Origin: Paralichthys olivaceus | Taxonomy: Eukaryota > Chordata > Actinopteri > Pleuronectiformes > Paralichthyidae | DNA: 64,000 nt | Reading direction: 5' to 3' | Assembly: GCF_024713975.1 (NCBI RefSeq) | Contig: NC_091111.1 | Span: 13,393,001-13,457,000, forward strand | In this document: positions 52,461-61,434 of the stretch, piece by piece | How the letters are laid out: every line of letters begins with the position of its first letter | Numbering within the stretch: the first letter of the stretch is position 1 | Position numbers and translations under genes: made by a program | The notes under the pieces: model-generated | What the model saw: the letters and a program-made list of their open reading frames with translations, nothing else | Told to the model about the DNA's origin: nothing | The model's database searches: none

Positions 52461-52476
52461 CTCTCAGTCACGGTTC
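52461..52476 (-). promoter_or_regulatory. PSE-like element of U2 copy A
   Basis: The minus strand reads GAACCGTGACTGAGAG, 46-61 bp upstream of the U2 start. It resembles the vertebrate Pol II snRNA proximal sequence element (core ACCGTGAC) at the expected distance. No TATA box lies between it and the start, as expected for a Pol II-type U2 promoter. Confidence 0.7.
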
Positions 52477-53260
52477 AATAAAAGTTCATTAACAGGAAAC
52501 TTCCACCAGGGAAGCAGAAAACACAGTTTGATGTCCAGACGCTGATCGGACTCAAACAAACACACAATCGTTCGTTAGATCGACAACATTAGGAAACTTC
52601 AAGAGTGTTCATGCTACCACGTGGTCTGCTGCCGTCCAATAGGAGACCGCTACGACAGAGCATCGCTGTCTCTTCTCTAAAGCTTCAGTGGCGAGTGGAA
52701 GGATTCATTTCTTAGGATTTACATCATTATAGAGTTTCTTTATAACCGTCACTGATCAAAGGGTCGCGAGTGTTCGTGGAAATAACACAAACACACGCGG
52801 TGAAAGCGGAAGAGATTAACGGAGATAAAGTGGGCTCTGTCGCCCCCTGGTGACGAACCAGGAAACAGCACTCAGCCTGAACCCTCAATGGCTTTCAAGC
52901 AAACCACATTACGCAAAATTTTATTTAACCTCAAATATATCATCAAGAATGTTTAGACATATATCTGATCACAGGCTCGTTTGTTTGGGTGAAAATAACC
53001 AAAATATACGAGTTTACATTTGAGTCAAGAAGAAAACAGTGGAACACACGGCGGAGCTGTGTCTGTGGTGGGGGTGTACAGCAACTGAGGTGAGTATTGA
53101 AAAACTTTTTTTAAAGTTAGTAAAAGCGCTACTGTACCTCGAGCTGCCACATTTTTCCTGTTTTTTTTTTTCACCTTACATGTTAGTTCAATACCATTCA
53201 TATTGTTCGTGTTACTTATTATTACTTACTGATGCCTATTTTGACTTTTGACTTCCTAAC

Positions 53261-53410
53261 AGTGTGGCAACGAAGGCAGCTGCCTCCAAACAATGTGGCA
53301 ACAAAGGCAGCTGCCTCTAAACAGTGTGGCAACAAAGGCAGCTGCCTCCAAACAGTGTGGCAACAAAGGCAACTGCCTCTAAACAGTGCGGCAACAAAGG
53401 CAGCTGCTTT
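53261..53410. repeat. 31-bp minisatellite, about five copies, upstream of dynlt1 copy A
   Basis: Units of the type 'tggcaacaaaggcagctgcc' + 'tctaaacagtg' start near 53265, 53296, 53327, 53358 and 53389, spaced exactly 31 bp, with a few substitutions. The corresponding part of unit B has no such array. There are no spacers, so this is not CRISPR-like. Confidence 0.92.
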
Positions 53411-53496
53411 AACATATCAGTGGCAGTTTTCTGGTGACACCAGTAGTGCCTCTACGAACTCCCGCTGCCACAATTTGAGCTTGCCCTTACTGAACT

Positions 53497-55085
53497 ATGG
53501 ATGAATATCAGACAGAAGAAGAGGTGGGTTTGATTTCATAATTCTGTTGTTTGTTACCATATTATTCGTTTTACGTTGTCTCTAATATCGTAGCCAACAA
53601 CTCATCGCTTCGCCTGAACATAGAAAATGAGCATTAGCGTCAGTAGCTTTATCTGCAACATTTTGTTTTTCTCCTAACAGACCGCGTTTGTTGATGAAGA
53701 AGTGACAAAAGTTATCAAGGAGGTAATGTTAACAGCTTCCTTATGTGTCGTTAAGTTGTGGGTTTTATCTGCTCTTTGCTTTAGCTGCTAACTTTGTGCC
53801 TAGCTTTTTAGCTACTAGTTGGTTGCTAAAGAACACTTTAACGGTTGCTAGGAACAGAGCCCCACAGTTGATGTCAAACCACACAACAGATATTAGAGCA
53901 ATTTTTATTCAGTAGTTTTCTGGTTAAGTTGTATTTTATGTTATGGATTATAGATCTTGTTTTGTAACATGTTTCAGCTTGATTACAATGTGATTTTAAG
54001 GCTATTAAAAGTATGGTATTGAGGGTGGAGGCTTGTTCTTGATTAAAGATAATTAAAATCTTTAATTTACTCTGTGACAACTATTAATAATCATAATAAT
54101 AATAATGATACATATAATTGATTAAGTGTATTTAACAATGCTCACTTTACATAGGTTAAGAACAGAGGAAGCAAATAAAAGCCAATGACTGGAAATGTAA
54201 AATATACACGTTTGTTTTTTCTCTGTTAAATGATTTCTATAGTCAGTGGAAGCAGCCATAGGAGCAAATGCCTACCAGCAGAGCAGAGTGAACCAGTGGA
54301 CCACCAGTGTGGTGGAGCAGTGCGTCAGTCAACTCAAGAAGCTGGGAAAGCCTTTCAAGTACATTGGTATGTGATGCACTCTCTCAGAAACACCATCATG
54401 GTGCTGGTTCTAATGCTCTGAAGTTGGGGTTTAAAGTCAGAATCTGTGTTTTCCCCCTCAGTGACCTGTATCATCATGCAGAAAAATGGAGCGGGTCTGC
54501 AAACAGCCAGTGCCTGCTTCTGGGACAACTCTACTGACGGTAAAATGAAATAAAACACCTCTGTGCATATATAGACTTTTAAGTTTGCTCTGTGATTTGT
54601 CATGAGTTTATTTCTTTGGCAGTAAAACAGTTTGTTTGACATTCTTGCAAATGCATGAACAGTGATTAGGTCAAGTGTCGAAGGCAGTATAATTGTTAAT
54701 TTGATGGTTTCCTCTGTTATAACCGGCTCAAAAATCATAAGGAAATAGGTGACACCAAGTTAAGCTAACGATGAGCCAAAACCCATTCATTTATTTGAAC
54801 TACATTAAACAATTAGAAGAAACCAAAATGCAACAGTCTCTCAGGAGATCAGTAGTGTTATCATGTGTGTAGGAATGTCAGCAAATGTCTGTTTACTCAT
54901 GTGAAAGATCGTCTGCCTTAGAAAAGCATGTCAAACTTTTAGGTTGGACCATTCTCAGACACTGTGTAAATTAAATGTGTAATTTATTAATTTACTGTAT
55001 CTCTCTCCAAACAGGAAGCTGTGCAGTGAGATGGGAGAACAAGTCCATGTACTGTATCGTCAGTGTTTTTGGCCTGGCCATCTGA
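53497..55085 (+). CDS. dynlt1: dynlt1 copy A (Tctex-type dynein light chain), five exons
   Basis: Dynein light chain Tctex-type 1 dimerises and binds the dynein intermediate chain, linking cargo to cytoplasmic dynein. Exons 53497-53523, 53681-53722, 54243-54366, 54462-54539 and 55015-55085 are all GT-AG and in phase. They give exactly 113 aa, the family's length. Conserved blocks are [38 protein letters not shown] and [13 protein letters not shown]. Relative to copy B it differs at 6 residues (T/A6, D/V14, T/S18, V/L50, K/S54 and nearby), and copy B is usually closer to human DYNLT1. A possible poly(A) signal lies at 55542-55547. The ORF is intact, so it is probably functional rather than a pseudogene. 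Confidence 0.95.
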
Positions 55086-56933
55086 ACGGACTAGTGCCAA
55101 TAACTATTTAAAGTGTGTAGGATTTGAAGTATTTCTGAAAACCTGATTCTGAACAAACTGTTTTGTTGTCCAAGTCACATCAGATAATACAGTATCAAAT
55201 GTCCTCACTTTTTCTATCCAAAAAAAAGAAATTACAAAGCTGCTTTCCAAGAAAAGAAGCGTTAAAGGGAGTGGTAGAGATCAGTAGTACCTACTCCAGG
55301 TTAGGCTCTCTCTGCATTTCTTTTTAAAACATGTCAGAGGACATATTTACACAGTAGCAATATAGCATGTTAAAAAAAAATCTCATTGAAAATGGCAGAG
55401 AACAAAATTATTATGTATGAGAGATCTCATAAGCAGTTAGTCAGGAATTGGTTGGAAATGATAAATCCTGTTTATGTGCCTTTTTTAAAATTCAAATTAA
55501 TTTAATTGATTTATTTATTTTAAGAGTCCTTCTTCAGACGTAATAAAAAAGAAAGGAATTCCAACAATTTTCAAGTCAGTGTTTTCTCCTAAAATGAAAC
55601 TGAATGTTCTTTTATTTGTGTGTCTTATAAATAAGTTCACCAGATGTTAGATTTAATTCATTACATGTTGGGTATTTCAGAGGTCTGTTGAGTGAGCAAC
55701 ACAATCTTCAGCCAGGCTCACAATTTATAGACCCTAAAAAGTCGAAAGCACCATAATTCAGCATTGCAGCCACAAAAGGAACACAGTGCTTTTGCTTTGT
55801 AGTAAAACTGCTTATGAGATGTTTCTCATTCATTCGTACATACACACAACACACACACATATCATCCTCATTTAAGTGTAAGTTTCAGGGGACGTCTAAT
55901 ATAGGACGACAGCTTTCCAGCATGCTGCCATCACACAGTGGATGTTGTCCTACATTAGATGCAGGAATTGGTTTGTGACGACATACAGATATAAGGTTAA
56001 ATGCATAAACCAAAGTCACCAGTGTGTCTAACCACTAACCAAGCAATATTTTCATTCACATTAACATATACAATTGTTTCCACATTCAGTTATCATTCAA
56101 TAATTTTTTTAACTGAATTTCAAATTTGAAACTGAATGAAAACTGTGGAATCCTTTCTTAAAAAGGTATCCTTGGCACCAATAGTGTTTATTGTTAAATA
56201 ATATAGAACACGGTGGTATTCACACTTGATATGTTACAGTCAGGATACAGTGAATAGCTGTCACCGCTTATTCCATCTGTGGAGTTTCATGTGACTTTCG
56301 TCTTTATGAGATTCACTGTTAACAACGCAGTGGTCAGATCACTGCCTTTACATGTGTAAATTCCATTTCATTAGTTTGAGATTATATCCACTTAGTAAAG
56401 TCAGTGTTGGGAAATGTTTTATCATTTTTACCAGAGGATTATAATGATCGTACTTTCAGGAGAATTATTGGTCTGAAGTCATATCCAAGAAAACTAATGC
56501 ATGGTTTATGTATGTTTAAGTTAAGATTAACAAGTATTTAAGAAATCTTGCCACATTGAGACGAAAAGAAAAAGTTGGTGTGAGTAAACTGGGTTTAGCC
56601 TCGTTTGAATATCCAAGCTTTGGTGTCTCCTCCACTGGTGTGTGATTGGCTGGGGAGACGTCATGTGAGTGGAGACGTGTGTTAAATCTTAATATACTGT
56701 CTATGGTTAAATACAAGAAACTGCTGGTTTATGTTTCATTCACGTAAATAACACATTAAAACATTGTTGACACAAACGTAGGAAGCACATATCTCACAAA
56801 CAGTCACTGTTCTAACCATCAGACTACATTGTATCATAACACTTACAGCAATCGCTACTCCTGTAGAGTTTCTTTAAATAGTTCTTTCACTTTCGGAGGA
56901 GTTACATGTATTGCTATTAAACAGAGAGAGGGG
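55086..56933. other. region between dynlt1 copy A and U2 copy B
   Basis: dynlt1 copy A 3' UTR with poly(A) signal candidate 55542-55547, then the start of unit B at about 56145. It includes a stretch at about 56298-56650 absent from unit A. No gene was recognised. Confidence 0.6.
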
Positions 56934-57121
56934 GGGTGCACCGTTCCTGGAGGTACTGCAATACCAGGTCGATGCGTGGAGTGGACGGAGCAAGCCCCTA
57001 TTCCATCTCCCTATTCCAAAAATCAATTTAATATATGGTCCCCGGGTAGGGGACGTATCAGATATTAAACTGATAAGAACAGATACTACACTTGATCTTA
57101 GCCAAAAGGCCGAGAAGCGAT
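56934..57121 (-). ncRNA. rnu2: U2 spliceosomal snRNA, copy B
   Basis: 188 nt, identical to copy A except RNA position 150 (U here, C in A). All functional segments (5' stem I, branch-point recognition GTAGTA, Sm site, 3' stem-loops) are intact. The upstream region, including the PSE-like element, is the same as in copy A. The downstream sequence has GTTTAATAGCAATAC, a poorer 3'-box match than copy A, so 3'-end formation may differ. Confidence 0.97.
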
Positions 57122-58603
57122 AACATTACTATAACTTCGGAGGGCTCCTGGTTCTCCTCACCGCTCCTCTCAGTCACGGTTCAATAAAAGTTCATTAACA
57201 GGAAACTTCCACCAGGGAAGCAGAAAACACAGTTTGATGTCCAGACGCTGATCGGACTCAAACAAACACACAATCGTTCGTTAGATCGACAACATTAGGA
57301 AACTTCAAGAGTGTTCATGCTACCACGTGGTCTGCTGCCGTCCAATAGGAGACCGCTACGACAGAGCATCGCTGTCTCTTCTTTAAAGCTTCAGTGGCGA
57401 GTGGAAGGATCCATTTCTTAGGATTTACATCATTATAGAGTTTCTTTATAACCGTCACTGATCAAAGGGTCGCGAGTGTTCGTGGAAATAACACAAACAC
57501 ACGCGGTGAAAGCGGAAGAGATTAACGGAGATAAAGTGGGCTCTGTCGCCCCCTGGTGACGAACCAGGAAACAGCACTCAGCCTGAACCCTCGATGGCTT
57601 TCAAGCAAACCACATTACGCAAAATTGTATTTAACCTCAAATATATCATCAAGAATGTTTAGACATATATCTGATCACAGGCTCGTTTGTTTGGGTGAAA
57701 ATAACCAAAATATACGAGTTTACATTTGAGTCAAGAAGAAAACAGTGGAACACACGGCGGAGCTGGGTCATCAAAATAAAAGCTCGTAATCTCTAACCAT
57801 TGATTTGTAATTCGAAGCTGATTGCGACAAACAAGTTCATTCCTCAGTTTGACTTTATTAAGCTGCTGTGACTATTCCCTGATACATAATGTTGACTGTA
57901 AATGAATGAAGCTAATAGTCAGTTCAAAATTAATGCTACTTGAAGTCAACACTGGCAGATGGATTTAAACGACAACTCCCACCAACTCTCCTGAGGCCTG
58001 ACTTTGTCTGCGCACTTTGCTAATTGAGCTGGCATCAGTTAGCCTCGTGTAACAGCCACATTAGCTTTTTAGCCTTTTAGCTCAGGAGTAACTCGTCAAC
58101 AAACTTGTCTGCGGTGCAGGTGTACAGCAGAAGAACTGAGGTGAGTGGTGAAAAACTTTCTTTAAAGTTAGTAAAAGCGCCACTGTACCTGGAGCTGCCA
58201 TCACAACACTTCGCGGCTATCGGATACCTAATGTTAGCAGGTGAGACTTTACGTCACTGTGGCGTCACTTACGTTAATTCTTATGGTATAATTGACCAGC
58301 AGACGGCGCTGCTTCCCTTCGTACGACTCAAGTTTTACTTTCCTTTGTTTTTTTCTTATATTTTATACTTTGTTCTTCAAAGCAATTCAAAAAAAATACA
58401 TTTATTTTACATGTTTTTCCTTTTTACACCGTATTAGTTTAATACCATTCATATTGTTCATGTTACTTATTATTACTTACTGATGCCTATTTATTTTATC
58501 AATGATGTCGTGTTTTATTCTGAAAAGGAAAACAACGTGACCGGAAGTGTTCTTCTTAAGTTTACCCGGGGCACTTGACAGCTCGCAGCAGAGGGATCGA
58601 ACT
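57122..58603. promoter_or_regulatory. head-to-head intergenic region, U2 copy B / dynlt1 copy B
   Basis: 1.48 kb. Positions up to 57765 match unit A almost perfectly, including the PSE-like site, the CCAAT motif and the CTCF-like core at about 57547-57558. Positions 57766-58118 have no counterpart in unit A. Homology then resumes at 'gtgtacagcag...ctgaggtgag', which could be a small non-coding exon with a donor. No minisatellite is present. Confidence 0.55.
57167..57182 (-). promoter_or_regulatory. PSE-like element of U2 copy B
   Basis: Same 16-nt sequence and same distance (46-61 bp) from the U2 start as in copy A. Confidence 0.7.
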
Positions 58604-60141
58604 ATGGACGAGTATCAGGCAGAAGAGGAGGTTGGTTTGATTCCTTAAACCTGTTAGTGTGTGTATTTTAAAATTATTCGTTTGACGTTTGTCTCTAACA
58701 TCGTAGCCAACAACTCATCGCTTCACCTGAACGTAGAAAACGAGCATTAGCATCAGTAGCTTCACCTGCAACGTTTTGTTTTTCAGACCGCGTTCGTCGT
58801 TGAAGAAGTGAGCAAAGTTATCAAGGAGGTAATGTTAACATCTTCCTCATGTGTTGTTAAGTTGTGGGTTTTATCTGCTCTTTGCTTTAGCTGCTAACTT
58901 TGTGCCTAGCTCTTTAGCTACTAGTTGGTTGCTAAGGAACACTTTAACGGTTGCTAGGCACAGAGCCCCACAGTTGACGTCACACCACGCAACAGATATT
59001 AGAGCAATTTTTATTCAGTAGTATTCTGGTTAAGTTGTATTTTATGTTATGGATTACAGATCTTGTTTTGTAACATGTTTCAGCTTTATTACAATGTGAT
59101 TTTAAGGCTATTGAAAGTTTGGTATTGTGGGTGGAGGCTTGTTCTTGATTAGATATAACTTAATCATAATAATAATGATATTACATTTTATTTATATAGT
59201 GTCTTTAACAATGTTTAAAGACTCTAGCAAATAAAAGCCAATGACTGGAAATGTAAAATATACACGTTTGTTTTTTCTCTGTTAAATGATGTCTATAGTC
59301 AGTGGAAGCAGCCATAGGAGCAAATGCCTACCAGCAGAGCAGAGTGAACCAGTGGACCACCAGTGTGGTGGAGCAGTGCCTCAGTCAACTCAGCAAGCTG
59401 GGAAAGCCTTTCAAGTACATTGGTATGTGATGCACTCTCTCAGAAACACCATCATGGTGCTGGTTCTAATGCTCTGCAGTTGGGGTTTAAAGTCAGAATC
59501 TGTGTTTTCCCCCTCAGTGACCTGTATCATCATGCAGAAAAATGGAGCGGGTCTGCAAACAGCCAGTGCCTGCTTCTGGGACAACTCTACTGACGGTAAA
59601 ATGAAATAAAACACCTCTGTGCATATGTAGACTTTTAAGTTTGCTCTGTGATTTGTCATGAGTTTATTTCTTTGGCAGTAAAACAGTTTGTTTGACATTC
59701 TTGCAAATGTATGAACAGTGATTAGGTCAAGTGTCGAAGGCAGTATAATTGTTAATTTGATGCTTTCCTCTGTTATAACCGGCTCAAAAATCATAAGGAA
59801 ATGGGTGACACCAAGTTAAGCTAACGATGAGCCAAAACCCATTCATTTATTTGAACTACATTAAACAACTAGAAGAAACCAAAATGCAACAGTCTCTCAG
59901 GAGATCAGTAGTGTTATCATGTGTGTAGGAATGTCAGCAAATGTCTGTTTACTCATGTGAAAGATCGTCTGCCTTAGAAAAGCATGTCAAACTTTTAGGT
60001 TGGACCATTCTCAGACACTGTGTAAATTAAATGTGTAATTTATTAATTTACTGTATCTCTCTCCAAACAGGAAGCTGTGCAGTGAGATGGGAGAACAAGT
60101 CCATGTACTGTATCGTCAGTGTTTTTGGCCTGGCCATCTGA
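58604..60141 (+). CDS. dynlt1: dynlt1 copy B (Tctex-type dynein light chain), five exons
   Basis: Tandem paralogue of the gene at 53497-55085 with identical exon structure: 58604-58630, 58787-58828, 59299-59422, 59518-59595, 60071-60141. It encodes 113 aa starting [20 protein letters not shown]. The C-terminal two exons encode the same peptide as copy A. The first donor is gttggt, weaker than gtgggt in copy A. Where the copies differ, B has the residues nearer to human (AFVV, S at [14 protein letters not shown]), suggesting it is the conserved copy. The 3' UTR may end near an AATAAA at 60818-60823. Confidence 0.95.
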
Positions 60142-61434
60142 ATGGACTAATATCAATAAGTATTTAAAGTGTGTAGGATTTGATGTATTTCTGAAAACCT
60201 GAAACTGAACAAACTGTTTTGTTGTTTTTATACCAAATGCATAAAAAATAACCATGCTGTCTACTGTATATTTGTTTTATTTACACATGACATGACAGAG
60301 TGCTACATGTACAACTTTTATCTCATAAAGCAACAAAAACTGCAAGAATTTCCAGGATATCAGGACTCACAACAGCCAAATCCAAGCAGCTCCAACCAAC
60401 ATATCCCACATTTGCAATCAAAGAGTCAATTTATCACATAGCATTTAAGACTGCAGCCCATATAGAAGAAAACTGTGATGTAAAGAAAAGGCACCATTTT
60501 GATAAGAATCCATGTTGAGATATTATTCAGGAACAGACAGATTTTTGAATTTGGCTGTTTTTGTCCATAAGCTCCAGTTTCATCAAACAAAGCAGAGGGC
60601 ATCAAGTCTCACATTGGCACCAATATAAAGAAAGATAAAGAATTAAAAAAGTTTACTTAAAACCATATGTTCTACATATGGCAAAATATATTTGGACATT
60701 GGTATAACTACTGTATATGCTGGGATATGAAATGTTTAACAGATCCATGCAATTGTCAAAAACCATCCATCCAAGTCACATCAGATAATACAGTATCAAA
60801 TGTCATCACGCTACCAAAATAAATAAAGTCCTTAAAGAAGTGCAATTACAAAGCTGCTTTCCAAGAAAAGAAGCGGTAAGGGGAGTGGTAGGGATCAGTA
60901 GTACCTACTCCAGGTAAGGCTCTCTCTGCATTTCTTTTTAAAACATGTCAGAGGACAAAGGATTCGTCAACAGCCAACACTGCTCTTATTCTCAGCTGGT
61001 CAGAGAGCAGAAAGGAATGACAAACACAACACAGGAGAAGATCAGAAAGACAACAGTGTTCCAACAAAACCCTTTAAAAAAAACACACACAAAAATCCCT
61101 AATAAGTATTAATATTAGCACTTTACCCGATCCTTCTTAACTAAGGTTGTGAATTTCAACTTGGTAAAATTGTATTGTTTTACATCCGTATCTCTTGTTT
61201 CATTGAGACTGAAAGCAAAAACAATGGAGAAAAGAAGAGTGGAAATTCAGTACATTCAGTAGACATGAACACCTTATGAGACCTTATCTTTTTAAAAAAT
61301 ATATTTATGTACACTTATAGTATATCAATCCATACTAACAATCCAAATACTCCTCTTGTACACACAGACATGCGATTGTTAGTTTGAATGTATTCCCGTG
61401 GTTTTCAACAGGGACACTGATAAGGACGAGAGAC
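60142..61434. other. convergent 3' region of dynlt1 copy B and tmem181
   Basis: 1.3 kb between two stop codons facing each other; it must hold both 3' UTRs. About 60225-60770 is missing from unit A, and homology to unit A resumes until about 60957. No ORF of interest was seen. Confidence 0.65.

Larger units (their letters stand above)
52416..53496. promoter_or_regulatory. head-to-head intergenic region, U2 copy A / dynlt1 copy A
   Basis: 1.08 kb separating divergent genes. It holds the U2 PSE-like element, a CCAAT motif (gtccaatagg, about 52635-52644), a CTCF-like core (cgccccctggtg, 52841-52852) and a 31-bp minisatellite close to dynlt1. The part up to 53059 is almost identical to unit B. 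Confidence 0.55.
51782..55345. repeat. segmental tandem duplication, unit A (U2 + dynlt1)
   Basis: This block is repeated in direct orientation at about 56145-60960 (unit B). Homology begins with 'gaatcctttcttaaaaa'-type sequence at 51786/56147 and runs through the U2 gene and dynlt1 to 'aaaacatgtcagaggaca' near 55340/60957. Unit A lacks three stretches present in B: about 56298-56650, 57766-58118 and 60225-60770. It alone has a 31-bp minisatellite. Confidence 0.9.
56145..60960. repeat. segmental tandem duplication, unit B (U2 + dynlt1)
   Basis: Direct repeat of unit A. The offset is 4,366 bp at the left end, 4,706 bp at U2 and 5,056 bp at dynlt1 exon 3; the shifts reflect indels. Identity is mosaic: nearly perfect across U2 and its upstream region, and again from dynlt1 exon 3 onward, but lower with indels elsewhere. 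Confidence 0.9.

Noticed and set aside
53261-53410. CRISPR-like direct repeats
   Set aside because: Units are contiguous with no spacers, in a vertebrate genome. It is an ordinary minisatellite.
53232-53504. 90-codon ORF across the 31-bp minisatellite
   Set aside because: The repeat period is not a multiple of 3, so the frame changes between units. No family match, and it overlaps the dynlt1 start region.
54355-59794. 127-codon antisense ORFs at 54355-54738 and 59411-59794, conserved between the dynlt1 copies
   Set aside because: Conservation follows from the recent duplication. They lie over dynlt1 exon 4 and its flanking introns and have no family match.
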